64,000 nucleotides of DNA, from contig NZ_CADIJW010000018.1 in NCBI RefSeq assembly GCF_902859745.1, positions 1-64,000 of the forward strand. The letters run 5' to 3'. Each line of letters starts with the position of its first letter. Positions within the stretch are counted from its first letter, which is position 1. This document shows, one piece after another, positions 48,686 to 56,747 of the stretch. The position numbers were made by a program, and so were the translations under genes. The DNA is from Achromobacter dolens (GTDB lineage: Bacteria; Pseudomonadota; Gammaproteobacteria; Burkholderiales; Burkholderiaceae_B). The notes below the pieces were generated by a model. It was not told the origin of the DNA. It was given only the letters and a program-made list of their open reading frames with translations, and did not search any database.

Positions 48686-49551
48686 GATGCCTCCTTGTCG
48701 CCGCGCAGCGTGTCCCAATCGACCCGCGGACGCGGGGCGTACAGGTCGACGCCGGGCGCGAGCAGGTTGGGGACGTAGGGCTGCTCGGAATGGTGCTTGT
48801 CGGCGGCCAGGATGGCCTGGACGAAGTCGGCGCGCACCCATTTGTATCGGCCCAGCGTCCTGCCGTCGGCCTCCACCTTGATGTACAGGCCTTCCGACAG
48901 GTCCGACTTGTCGCATTGCCGCCAGGCCAGCGCCAGGTCCAGGCCCTCGCGCCGCACGGTGGCCTCGAACGCGTCGCGCCACCGCGCCGTCTTGGCCAGC
49001 GAGGGCCGCAGCAGGGCCTTCAGGTCGGCCAGGCGCGCGGGCGCCAGGCCGTCGTACAGGACAGGCACCGACAGCACCGGGCCGCCGGCCAGCAGTTCGC
49101 GCCGCGCCTCGGTGGACAGGAAGGCGCCGGTGCGGCGGTCGAGCACGTCGAACTCGAAGAAGTGGTGCGGCAGCGCGTCGTAGAACACCGAGTGCTTTTT
49201 CGATAGCGTTTCGCCGTACATCACGTAGCGGTCTTCCAGCCGTTGCAGCAGCCAGCCGGCGTGGGCCTGGGCCCAGGCCTTGATGAAGTTGAATTGGCGT
49301 TCGCGTCCGCCGCCCACCAGGTAGTGGCCGCGCGATTGCAGCAGCAGGTCGCCCGCGGGGCTGAAACTGATGCCGGTGTTGGCGCCATCGAGTTTCTCTT
49401 CCACCACCAGGCGCAGGCCGCGCAGGTCGCGGTAAGGCACGTGGTCGTGGCCGTGGTCGCCCTCCTGCAGCCGCGAGCCTTCCAGGTGCGGGGTGCGGGG
49501 ATAGCGGAACAGTTCAAGGGATTGCGCGCAGGCGCGGAAATCCGGCGTCAT
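48682..49551 (-). CDS. RNA ligase (Rnl2-type nucleotidyltransferase)
   Basis: Protein of 289 residues. Covalent nucleotidyltransferase motifs in order: motif I EEKLDGANTG with adenylation Lys53, an early MYGETL segment, motif III FFEFDVLDR (131-139), motif IV EGLYIKVE (220-227) and motif V RYKWVR (235-240). This matches ATP-dependent RNA ligase family proteins of about 250-340 residues. It seals 3'-OH and 5'-phosphate ends prepared by the HD-Pnk encoded next. GGAG precedes ATG 49551. First gene of the two-gene repair operon. No RtcR-like regulator is adjacent. Confidence 0.88.
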   Translation of the reverse strand: MTPDFRACAQSLELFRYPRTPHLEGSRLQEGDHGHDHVPYRDLRGLRLVVEEKLDGANTGISFSPAGDLLLQSRGHYLVGGGRERQFNFIKAWAQAHAGWLLQRLEDRYVMYGETLSKKHSVFYDALPHHFFEFDVLDRRTGAFLSTEARRELLAGGPVLSVPVLYDGLAPARLADLKALLRPSLAKTARWRDAFEATVRREGLDLALAWRQCDKSDLSEGLYIKVEADGRTLGRYKWVRADFVQAILAADKHHSEQPYVPNLLAPGVDLYAPRPRVDWDTLRGDKEAS

Positions 49552-49952
49552 GGGTCTTCTCCAGGAAAAGTGGGGAAGCCGACGACGCGGTCTTGCGGGG
49601 AAGGGAAGCGAGGGGGGATGTGTTGCGCGTTCCGGAACCGCGCCTGCCGCGGGTCGCGCTCAAGACCGGGAAGGTCGAGCCGCGTGAATGGACAGGCTGA
49701 CCGCGATTACCGGAAGGTAGTCGTCGGCGTTTAGGCGAATTGACGAATGGCAGACACGTTGGCACCCGGAAGAGAAGGGGTTGTTGAAAAGCAAGGGCGC
49801 ATCCTAAGGCAACGATGATGAGGCTGTCAACGCCGCGTCCGCCGGTTGTTGTCCGGCGGACACGCGGCGTTGTGCCCGGCACGGGGACGCGCCGGGCGGT
49901 ATCGCGGTATCACGGCGCTATTACATTCAAATCACGATAGTGATTTTGAAAT
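49552..49952. other. Intergenic region upstream of repair operon, no gene
   Basis: About 400 bp between the RNA ligase start and the end of the leftward alpha/beta hydrolase gene. It is less GC-rich than its surroundings and must contain the ligase promoter. A 122-residue frame on the minus strand has no signal or domain pattern and is not credible. An imperfect inverted repeat TTCAAATCAC / GTGATTTTGAA with a GATA-containing centre lies at 49926-49950, just after the hydrolase stop. Confidence 0.5.
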
Positions 49953-50996
49953 TCACAGCCGCGTCACCTGCAGCACCGCGTCGGCGAAGGCCTCGGGCGC
50001 TTCCTGCGGCAGGTTGTGGCCGATGCCGCCGGTCACGTCGACGTGACGGTACTTGCCGCTGAACTGGCCGGCATAGGCGGCGGGCGCGGGGTGCGGCGCG
50101 CCGTTGGCGTCGCTTTCCAGCGTGATGGTGGGCACCGCGATCTTCGGCGCCACGGCCAGGCGCCGCTCCAGGTCGTCGTAGCGCGCCTCGCCCTGGGCCA
50201 GCCCGAGGCGCCAGCGGTAGTTGTGGATGACGATGGCGACGTGGTCGGGGTTGGCGAAGGCGCGGGCGCTGCGCGCGTAGGTGGCGTCGTCGAAGCGCCA
50301 TTGCGGCGAGGCCAGTTGCCAGATCAGTTTGTTGAAGGCGTCGACGTTGGCGGCGTAGCCGGCCGCGCCGCGTTCGGTGGCGAAGTAGAACTGGTACCAC
50401 CACTGGAACTCGGCCTGCGGCGGCAGCGGCTTGCGGTTGCCTTCCTGGCTGCCGATCAGGTAGCCGCTGACCGACACCAGCGCCTGGCAGCGTTCGGGCC
50501 AGAGCGCGGCCATGATGTTGGCGGTGCGCGCGCCCCAGTCGAAGCCGGCGATGACGGCCTTGCCGATCTTCAGGGCGTCCATCAGGGCGATGATGTCGAC
50601 CGCCACCACCGCCTGTTCGCCGTTGCGCGCGGTATCGGCCGACAGGAAGCGGGTCGAGCCGTAGCCGCGCAGGTACGGCACGATGACGCGGTAGCCGGCG
50701 GCGGTCAGGCGCGGCGCCACGTCGATGAAGCTGTGGATGTCGTAGGGCCAGCCGTGCAGCAGGATGGCGACCGGGCCGTTGGCCGGGCCGGCGTCGACGT
50801 AGCCGATGTCCAGGTCGCCGGCGCGGATCTGGCGGATGGCGCTGAAGCTGGCCGTGCCGGTGGCGCGAGGGGCGACTGGCGCGGCGCCCTGGGCGCGCGC
50901 GCTGGCGCCCAGGCCCAGGTTCAGGAGGCTGGCGCCGGCCAGGGCCGAGGTGGTGCCGAGCAGGCGGCGGCGTCGGGTGTCGATGGGATCGGGCAT
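49953..50996 (-). CDS. Exported alpha/beta hydrolase (epoxide-hydrolase-like)
   Basis: Protein of 347 residues. The N-terminus MPDPIDTRRRRLLGTTSALA looks like a twin-arginine signal, ending about ASARA. The catalytic domain has the oxyanion segment LLHGWPYD (79-86), nucleophile Asp153 in GFDWGARTAN and the final His in GIGHNLPQEAPE, the epoxide-hydrolase/dehalogenase arrangement. It would act in the periplasm on an epoxide, ester or halide. ATG 50996 chosen because the Tat motif starts there; the frame runs further upstream. Confidence 0.87.
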   Translation of the reverse strand: MPDPIDTRRRRLLGTTSALAGASLLNLGLGASARAQGAAPVAPRATGTASFSAIRQIRAGDLDIGYVDAGPANGPVAILLHGWPYDIHSFIDVAPRLTAAGYRVIVPYLRGYGSTRFLSADTARNGEQAVVAVDIIALMDALKIGKAVIAGFDWGARTANIMAALWPERCQALVSVSGYLIGSQEGNRKPLPPQAEFQWWYQFYFATERGAAGYAANVDAFNKLIWQLASPQWRFDDATYARSARAFANPDHVAIVIHNYRWRLGLAQGEARYDDLERRLAVAPKIAVPTITLESDANGAPHPAPAAYAGQFSGKYRHVDVTGGIGHNLPQEAPEAFADAVLQVTRL

Positions 50997-51187
50997 GGCG
51001 GGTCTCCGGGAAAGGGAAGTGACAGGGTGTGGCGCCGTTGTAGCCAGCCCGGCGGGGTGGGGGGTGTCGCAATGTACGGCGCGGGCGGGCGGATACATTG
51101 CGACTTGAATCTCCTTGTCCGCGCCGCCGCCGTCGCGCGCGGATGACGAGCGCGCGATGCCTGTTGTGCATTCGGCGCGGACTTGGC

Positions 51188-52387
51188 ATGATCCGCGCCA
51201 TGGCAACGGACCCGACCTCCCGCATCACGCGCCCGCGCGCCCGCCGCGCGGGCCGCGCCGCCGTGCGGCTGGCCCTGGGGTTGGCCGCGCTGACGGCCGC
51301 CGCCTATGCGGCCACGGCCGTGATGGAGATCCCGCCGCCGCACACGCTGTGGCGGCTGGAGGCGTCGGCGCCGTCGCGCCGCGGCGACCTGTTGCCGGCG
51401 CGGGTCGTGCCGGCCTCGGCCACGCCGTCCGTGCTGGCGGCCAGCGCCTGGCCGCCGCCCGCCACGGTGCCGTGGAAAGGCGCCGAAATTCCGTTCGAGC
51501 GGTTCCTGCAAAGCACCGCCACGAATGCGCTGGTGGTGCTGCGCGACGGCCAATTGGAGTACGAGTGGTACCGGCCAGGCGTGCGCGCCAGCGACCCGCA
51601 GTCGTCGTGGTCGATGGCCAAGTCGGTGGTGTCGCTGCTGGTGGGCCAGGCGATCGCGCGCGGCGAGCTGCGCGAGGACGATCGCCTGACCGCGCTGCTG
51701 CCCGAGCTGGCGGGCGCCGGCGATTACGACCGCGTCACGCTCGGGCATCTGCTGGACATGGCCTCGGGCATCGACGTGTCGGAGAACTACCGGGCCTACT
51801 GGCCTTTCACCGGCACCGCGCGCATGTATCTGACGCGCGATCTGGCCGGGTTTGTGCACGACCACCGGCGCATGCATTTCACGCCGGGCAGCGCGGGCGA
51901 CTACCGCAGCGTCGACACCCAGCTACTGGGCATGGCGCTGACGCGGGTGACCGGCAAGCCGCTGGCCGACCTGCTCGCCGAGCGGCTGTGGGGGCCGATG
52001 GGCGCGGAGTCCGCCGCCACCTGGAACCTGGACCGGCCCGGCGGCATCGAGAAGGCGTTCTGCTGCCTGAATGCCACGGCGCGCGACTTCGCGCGGGTCG
52101 GGCAGCGCGTGCTTGAGTCCGGGCAGGGCGCAGGCCTGGTCCCGGCCGCCTGGGTGGCGCGCATCGCGCGTCCCGCCCCGCATCCGGTCGACGGCTGGGG
52201 CTACGCCGCGCAATGGTGGCAACTGGAGCCCACGGGCGGGCCGGACTTCGCGGCCGTCGGCATCCATGGCCAGTACCTGTACGTGCATCCCGGCCGACGC
52301 GTGGTGATCGTCAAGCTCAGCGACTATGGCGAGAACCAGGACGAGCGCGAGACCTATCGGGCGCTGCGGGCGATCGCCGATCGTTGA
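51188..52387 (+). CDS. Membrane-anchored serine hydrolase (beta-lactamase/class C family)
   Basis: Protein of 399 residues. Arg-rich leader and one N-terminal membrane segment (about 25-45), then a penicillin-binding-like fold with Ser142-x2-Lys145 (SMAK), Tyr239-x-Ser241 (DYRSVDTQLLG) and GIHGQYLYVHPGRR near the end. Related to class C beta-lactamase-like esterases and 6-aminohexanoate-dimer hydrolase (NylB). Substrate unknown; drug resistance should not be assumed. ATG 51200 is an equal alternative start. Divergent from the hydrolase gene. Confidence 0.85.
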   Translation: MIRAMATDPTSRITRPRARRAGRAAVRLALGLAALTAAAYAATAVMEIPPPHTLWRLEASAPSRRGDLLPARVVPASATPSVLAASAWPPPATVPWKGAEIPFERFLQSTATNALVVLRDGQLEYEWYRPGVRASDPQSSWSMAKSVVSLLVGQAIARGELREDDRLTALLPELAGAGDYDRVTLGHLLDMASGIDVSENYRAYWPFTGTARMYLTRDLAGFVHDHRRMHFTPGSAGDYRSVDTQLLGMALTRVTGKPLADLLAERLWGPMGAESAATWNLDRPGGIEKAFCCLNATARDFARVGQRVLESGQGAGLVPAAWVARIARPAPHPVDGWGYAAQWWQLEPTGGPDFAAVGIHGQYLYVHPGRRVVIVKLSDYGENQDERETYRALRAIADR

Positions 52388-52405
52388 GGCGGCGCGCGGC
52401 CCTGG

Positions 52406-53851
52406 CTACAGCAGGCCCGAGGTCAGCGCCTTGAGCGTGGCGGCCGCGCGGGTCGAGCATTCCAGCTTGCGGAACACGCTTTCGACGTGGGTGCGCACCG
52501 TGCTGGGGCTGATGTTCAGCGCGCGCGCCGCTTCCTTGTTGCTGGCCCCAAGGCTGATCTGCCGCAGCACTTCCAGTTCGCGCTGCGACAGCGGCGAGAC
52601 GGCGCGGCGCGGGGCGGCGGTTTCGCCACCCGCCGCGGCGATGGCGGCCTCGGCCACGTCAGCATCGTAGCGGCCGGTGGCGGCTTCCTGGCGCAGTTGC
52701 CGCGCCGCGTCCGCCAGCGCAAGCGCGGGACGCCAGGGGCGGTCCTCGAGCAGCGCCTGCAAGGCCACGCAGGCGGCCAGCACGCGTTGCGGCAGGCCCA
52801 ATGCCGCGCCCGCCGCGCCGCGGAAATAGCCGCTGCCATCCAGCCGTTCGTAGGCATACGAGGCCAGTTCGGCGGCCTCGCTCAGGCCCTTGATCTGGCG
52901 CGCCGCGCGCGCGGTCCAGTAGGGCATCAGGCGCACCTGCTCCCACTGGTCCGGCGACAGCTTGCCGGCGGTGTTCCACAGGCGGTTCGGCAGCGCGGCG
53001 CGGCCGATGCCGTGGACCAGCGCGGCGGCCTGCAATTGCGCCTGCGTCGCCGCGTCCAGGTCGAGCCGCGCGGCGGTGGCCACCGCCAGCGCCGCCACCC
53101 GGCGCGAATAGCCGGCCAGCCAGGGCAGCTTGAGTTCGGCCACGTCGGCCAGCAGCGTCAGCGCGGCGGGCGCGCCGGGGCGGCCGCCGGCCAGGTTCCA
53201 GTCGGCGCCGTCGGGCGGATCGGCGTCGATCCGGTCGAGCCAGGCCGGGCCGTGGCGCGCGGCCAGCGCGGCGACGTCGGCGGGATACTTGGCGCCGGCC
53301 TGCTGGCGCAGGAAGTCCAGCGCGCTGTCGCGGCCATGGGCGCGGCTGAGGATCTCCAGGTCGCTGGCGGCGTTGACGATGAACGCCAGCGGCGAGACGG
53401 CGCCGCCGTCCAGCGCCTGCGGCATGCCCTTGCCATCGTGGCGCTCGAAGGCGTGGCGCAGACCGGTCACGACCGCGTCGGGCATGCCCAGGCTGACGGC
53501 GACGTCGCCGGAGATCTCGCAATGGATCAGCGCCAGCGGCACGATCAGCGACTGCGTGCGCGCATCCAGCGGCGGCAGGGTCTGCGCCATCATGGCCTCG
53601 CGCGAGGCGATGTCGTCGCCCAGCAGTTCGGCGAAGCCGCCGGCGTTGGCGGTGCAGCCTGACCAGCGCAGCAGCGCCACCGCGCGGGCGTGGTCCTGGC
53701 CGGCCGCATCCAGGCCGTGCGCGGCGGCCAGCAGGCCCGCCAGGCAGGCGGTGCGGCGCGAATGGTCGGTGGCGCGGCCCATGCTGAGGTCGCCGATGAA
53801 GGCCATGGCCAGCACGGCGTCGGTCAGTTCTATGGCGCTATCGGCGATCAT
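52406..53851 (-). CDS. LuxR-type regulator with tandem, degenerate HD-GYP domain
   Basis: Protein of 481 residues from ATG 53851. An N-terminal HD-like region (GDLSMGRATDHSRRTACLAG), then an HD-GYP region (about 250-390) in which the canonical HDIGK reads HGIGR, the HHERxDGxGYP block reads YAYERLDGSGYFRG, and the intermediate His is missing. The metal site is therefore lost, so c-di-GMP hydrolysis is improbable. The C-terminus is a LuxR helix-turn-helix (LSQRELEVLRQISLGASNKE, SPSTVRTHVESVFRKLE). Likely a sensor-regulator; divergent from an exported hydrolase it may control. Confidence 0.82.
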   Translation of the reverse strand: MIADSAIELTDAVLAMAFIGDLSMGRATDHSRRTACLAGLLAAAHGLDAAGQDHARAVALLRWSGCTANAGGFAELLGDDIASREAMMAQTLPPLDARTQSLIVPLALIHCEISGDVAVSLGMPDAVVTGLRHAFERHDGKGMPQALDGGAVSPLAFIVNAASDLEILSRAHGRDSALDFLRQQAGAKYPADVAALAARHGPAWLDRIDADPPDGADWNLAGGRPGAPAALTLLADVAELKLPWLAGYSRRVAALAVATAARLDLDAATQAQLQAAALVHGIGRAALPNRLWNTAGKLSPDQWEQVRLMPYWTARAARQIKGLSEAAELASYAYERLDGSGYFRGAAGAALGLPQRVLAACVALQALLEDRPWRPALALADAARQLRQEAATGRYDADVAEAAIAAAGGETAAPRRAVSPLSQRELEVLRQISLGASNKEAARALNISPSTVRTHVESVFRKLECSTRAAATLKALTSGLL

Positions 53852-54010
53852 GGGGGCAGGCGGGGCGATGAATGGGGGCGGCAGGAGAGGGCGGGAAAGC
53901 GAGAACCGGCGCATCGGTCAATCATCCGATACCGCGCGACGGGCGGGAAAACGACACTGGCGTCAAGCAAGCGCCATGTCGGCGTTTGATCCCGAAAAAA
54001 AGGAACCGTC

Positions 54011-54784
54011 ATGAAGCGCCATATTATCGCAGCCTCCCTCCTGGTAGCCGGCCTGTTCGCCGCGCCCGTCTCGCAATCGTTCGCCGCCGAGCCGGCCGCC
54101 GCGCGGCCGTCCGTCGTCATTGTGCACGGCGCCTTCGCCGATGGCTCGGACTGGGCCAAGGTGGTCGCCCTGCTGCAGGCCAAGGGCGTGCAGGTGCAGG
54201 CGGTGCAGAACCCGCTGGAATCGCTGGCCGGCGACGTGGCCGCGGCCAACCGCGCCATCGACAACCAGCCCGGCAAGGTGGTGCTGGTCGGCCATTCGTG
54301 GGGCGGCACGGTGATCACCGAGGCCGGCAACCATCCCAAGGTCGCCAGCCTGGTCTACGTGGCCGCGTTCGCGCCCGACGCCGGCCAGTCGGTGGCGACG
54401 CTGACCGAGGGCACGCCCAAGGCGCCGGGTTCGGACAGCATCGGCGCCGACAGCCACGGCTGGCTGAGCCTGTCGCCCGCCGGCCTGGCGCGCGATTTCG
54501 CGCAGGATGTGCCGGCCGCGCAGGCCCGGGTGATGGCGGCCACGCAGGGCCCGATCAAGGCCAGCGCCTTTGGCGAAGCGGTGTCGACCGCCGCGTGGAA
54601 GACCAAGCCGTCGTGGTTCGTCGTCAGCAACCACGACCGCATGATCCTGCCGGCGCTGCAACACCAGATGGCCAAGCGCATCGGCGCCAAGGTCACCGAC
54701 CTGCAGACCAGCCACGTGCCGCAGCAATCGCAGCCGGACGCCGTGGCGCGGGTGATCCTGGACGCGGTGGCGAGCGTGAAGTGA
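54011..54784 (+). CDS. Exported alpha/beta hydrolase (EstC-like)
   Basis: Protein of 257 residues with a signal peptide ending about SFAA. VIVHGAFADGSDWAKV, nucleophile Ser96 in GHSWGG, an Asp in VVSNHDRMI and terminal His in TSHVPQQSQP form a complete triad. Similar in size and sequence feel to small esterases/salicylate-esterase-like proteins of the periplasm. Divergent from the HD-GYP/LuxR gene by 159 bp. Substrate unknown. Confidence 0.88.
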   Translation: MKRHIIAASLLVAGLFAAPVSQSFAAEPAAARPSVVIVHGAFADGSDWAKVVALLQAKGVQVQAVQNPLESLAGDVAAANRAIDNQPGKVVLVGHSWGGTVITEAGNHPKVASLVYVAAFAPDAGQSVATLTEGTPKAPGSDSIGADSHGWLSLSPAGLARDFAQDVPAAQARVMAATQGPIKASAFGEAVSTAAWKTKPSWFVVSNHDRMILPALQHQMAKRIGAKVTDLQTSHVPQQSQPDAVARVILDAVASVK

Positions 54785-54789
54785 GGGCT

Positions 54790-54860
54790 GTGACCGCCCG
54801 GCGACATGACGCCGGGCGGTCACGCATGAACGCCGCGCGTCCGTCGGGACACGCGGCGTT
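54790..54860. terminator. Two tandem hairpins between convergent genes
   Basis: First hairpin: a perfect 14-bp stem (54790-54803 with 54810-54823) and 6-base loop. Second: a 14-bp stem with one mismatch (54829-54842 with 54847-54860) and a GTCG loop, directly before the stop codon of the convergent Crp-family gene. Neither has a long U tract, but together they probably insulate the two transcripts. Confidence 0.65.
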
Positions 54861-55559
54861 TCAGCATCCGGACGCCAGTTGTTCGAGCGCCGCGAGCCGC
54901 AGCACGTAGAGCGTGCCGGAGCGGCTGGCGATGATGCCTTCGCGGCGCCACTTGGAGAAGATGCGGCTGAGGGTCTCTGCCCGCATGCCGAGCTTGACGG
55001 CGATCTGCGAGTGGCTGAGCGGCAGGGTCAACGGCTGGCCGGCCTGAGGCTTGCCAGCGCGTAGCACGTATTCGGCCAGGCGTTCCTGCGCCGAACTGGA
55101 AGTGAGCCAGTCGATCCGGTCGGTGTGATGCCGCACCAGCGCGGCGCCGTGGGCGGCGACGCGGCAGGCGAAGCGGCCGTCGTCGCGACATAGCTGCAGG
55201 AAGGCGCCTTGATGCAGCAGGCAACCATTGCCGTCGCGGCGGGCGCGGACATGATGCAGGTGGCGCGGCGTCGGCTCGAACATGGCCAGCACCGACAGCC
55301 AGCCGCCCGGGCCGACTTCGCCAAATATCTTGTCATCGCCATCAGCGGTGTAGCGCAGGCCCTGGACCAGCCCCTCGCACACCAGCAGGCACGCGGTTGC
55401 CGGCTGGCCTTCGGAAAACAGCGTGTCACCCGCCTCGAAGCGCAGCCAATGGGCGCGCGCCGCCAGCGCGCCGAGCGCGGCGTCGGCGATGCCCTCGAAC
55501 CAGGGATGGCGCCGCAACGCGGCGAGCAGAAGCGACTGAGACGAATTGACAATAGTCAT
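54861..55559 (-). CDS. Crp/Fnr-family transcriptional regulator
   Basis: Protein of 232 residues. Cyclic-nucleotide-binding-like N-terminus (LRFEAGDTLFSEGQPATACLLV, GPGGWLSVLAMFE), dimer helix and C-terminal winged helix with LSHSQIAVKLGMRAETLSRIFSK. It lacks the N-terminal cysteine cluster of FNR and the exact cAMP pocket cannot be verified by eye. It is divergent from the iron-type ABC operon, with TGAC-AATA-GTCA overlapping its own start, so autoregulation and control of the operon are plausible. Confidence 0.9.
   Translation of the reverse strand: MTIVNSSQSLLLAALRRHPWFEGIADAALGALAARAHWLRFEAGDTLFSEGQPATACLLVCEGLVQGLRYTADGDDKIFGEVGPGGWLSVLAMFEPTPRHLHHVRARRDGNGCLLHQGAFLQLCRDDGRFACRVAAHGAALVRHHTDRIDWLTSSSAQERLAEYVLRAGKPQAGQPLTLPLSHSQIAVKLGMRAETLSRIFSKWRREGIIASRSGTLYVLRLAALEQLASGC
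55547..55558. promoter_or_regulatory. Short inverted repeat at the Crp-family gene start
   Basis: TGAC and GTCA separated by AATA, overlapping the start codon of the regulator gene. Similar to degenerate Crp/FNR half-sites; could mediate autorepression. Confidence 0.35.
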
Positions 55560-55589
55560 TTGATCGGCGGAGGTGGCTACCTAGAATTC

Positions 55590-55605
55590 GAATCGAAAAT
55601 GATTC
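55590..55605. promoter_or_regulatory. Possible Fur-like site before binding-protein gene
   Basis: GAATC and GATTC arms separated by GAAAAT, in the only AT-rich stretch before the uptake operon. It has the size and composition of a weak Fur box, and would cover the ATG at 55599, favouring the downstream GTG start. Confidence 0.3.
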
Positions 55606-56747
55606 CTGTTCAAGATGCCCTCCCCGTGAAAAAATACAAGGCCAGGACCGCGCCGCAACCGCGCCGTCTTATAAGTTCTCCCATTGCCTTGAGCGCCTTG
55701 TCGGCGGCGTTGTCATGGTCGTCTGGCGCGGCGGCGCAGGGGCCCGTGCGCTTCACCGACATGCTCGGCAACCCGGTCACGCAGGCCGCGCCTGCGACGC
55801 GCGCGGTCTCGCTGCCGATGCCGGGCGGCACGCTGTTGATGTCATTGGACGGCGGCTCGTCGCGCCACCTGGCGGGCATGCATCCCGACTCCTATGCGCG
55901 CATGGCCGACCCGGTGCCGTCGCGCCTGTTCCCGCACATGGAAAGCGTGCGCTCGGACATCACCCGGTCGGGCTTCGTGCCGAACGTGGAAACCCTGCTG
56001 CAGATCCGTCCCGACATGGTGTGGCAGTGGGGTCACATGGGAGACGACCTGATCGCGCCGCTGCGCAATGCCGGCCTGCCGGTGGCCGCGCTGCTCTACG
56101 GCACCGACGTGCGCACCCGCGAATGGATCCGGCTGATGGGGCATTCGCTCGGGCGGGATGCCCAAGCCGCCCGGCTGCTGGCGTGGCGCGACGAGGTGCG
56201 CGCGCAGATCCTTCGCGTCACCGGCGGCCTGCGCGCCGACGAGCGGCCGGGCGTGCTGTACCTGTCGCGCTACCGGCCGCAATTGCGCACCTCGGGCGCG
56301 GGCAGCAGTTTCGATGACGACATCCAATTGACTGGCGGGCGCAACGTGGCCGCGGCAGTGGTCGGCACCGGCCAATCGGTCGGCATCGAGCAGATCATGG
56401 CCTGGGCGCCCGATGTGATCCTGCTGAACAACTTCGAGTCGGGCCTGACGCCCGCCATGATCTATGCCGATCCGCTGTTCGCGGATATTCCGGCCGTGCG
56501 CAGCCATCGCGTCTACATGATTCCGGCCGGCGGCTATATCTGGGATCCCCCCAGCCAGGAATCGCCGTTGTACTGGCAGTGGCTGAGCCAGTTGCTGCAT
56601 CCGAAGCGATTCGACTGGCCGCTGCGCGAGCGCATCGCGCAGGCCTACGCCTGGCTGTACGGCTATGACATCGACGCGGCCGATATCGACAAGGTGCTGC
56701 GCATGCGCTTGAACCACGGAGCCGCCGGCTATGACCGCCTGCGCTGA
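55599..56747 (+). CDS. Periplasmic binding protein of an iron/cobalamin-type ABC importer
   Basis: Protein of about 382 residues of the helical-backbone (FepB/BtuF) type: VRFTDMLGNPVTQAAP, NVETLLQIRPDMVWQWG, a RTSGAGSSFDDDIQLTGGRN block and IMAWAPDVILLNN. A signal peptide ends about SSGAAAQ. Start uncertain: ATG 55599 gives a long basic leader, GTG 55626 gives the more usual VKKYKA leader; neither has a clear ribosome-binding site. It captures a chelated metal or metallophore for the downstream permease, overlapping the latter's start by 17 bp. Confidence 0.87.
   Translation: MIPVQDALPVKKYKARTAPQPRRLISSPIALSALSAALSWSSGAAAQGPVRFTDMLGNPVTQAAPATRAVSLPMPGGTLLMSLDGGSSRHLAGMHPDSYARMADPVPSRLFPHMESVRSDITRSGFVPNVETLLQIRPDMVWQWGHMGDDLIAPLRNAGLPVAALLYGTDVRTREWIRLMGHSLGRDAQAARLLAWRDEVRAQILRVTGGLRADERPGVLYLSRYRPQLRTSGAGSSFDDDIQLTGGRNVAAAVVGTGQSVGIEQIMAWAPDVILLNNFESGLTPAMIYADPLFADIPAVRSHRVYMIPAGGYIWDPPSQESPLYWQWLSQLLHPKRFDWPLRERIAQAYAWLYGYDIDAADIDKVLRMRLNHGAAGYDRLR

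Noticed and set aside
49514-49882. 122-codon frame on the minus strand before the repair operon
   Set aside because: Overlaps the ligase start, lacks a start context and any recognisable feature.
49552-49952. Sigma-54 promoter for the repair operon, as in rtc systems
   Set aside because: No TGGCAC-N5-TTGC arrangement in the right orientation was found and no RtcR-type activator is adjacent.
51188-52387. Serine hydrolase as a beta-lactamase conferring resistance
   Set aside because: Only the general SxxK and YxS motifs are present; the family includes many esterases and there is no AmpR-like neighbour.
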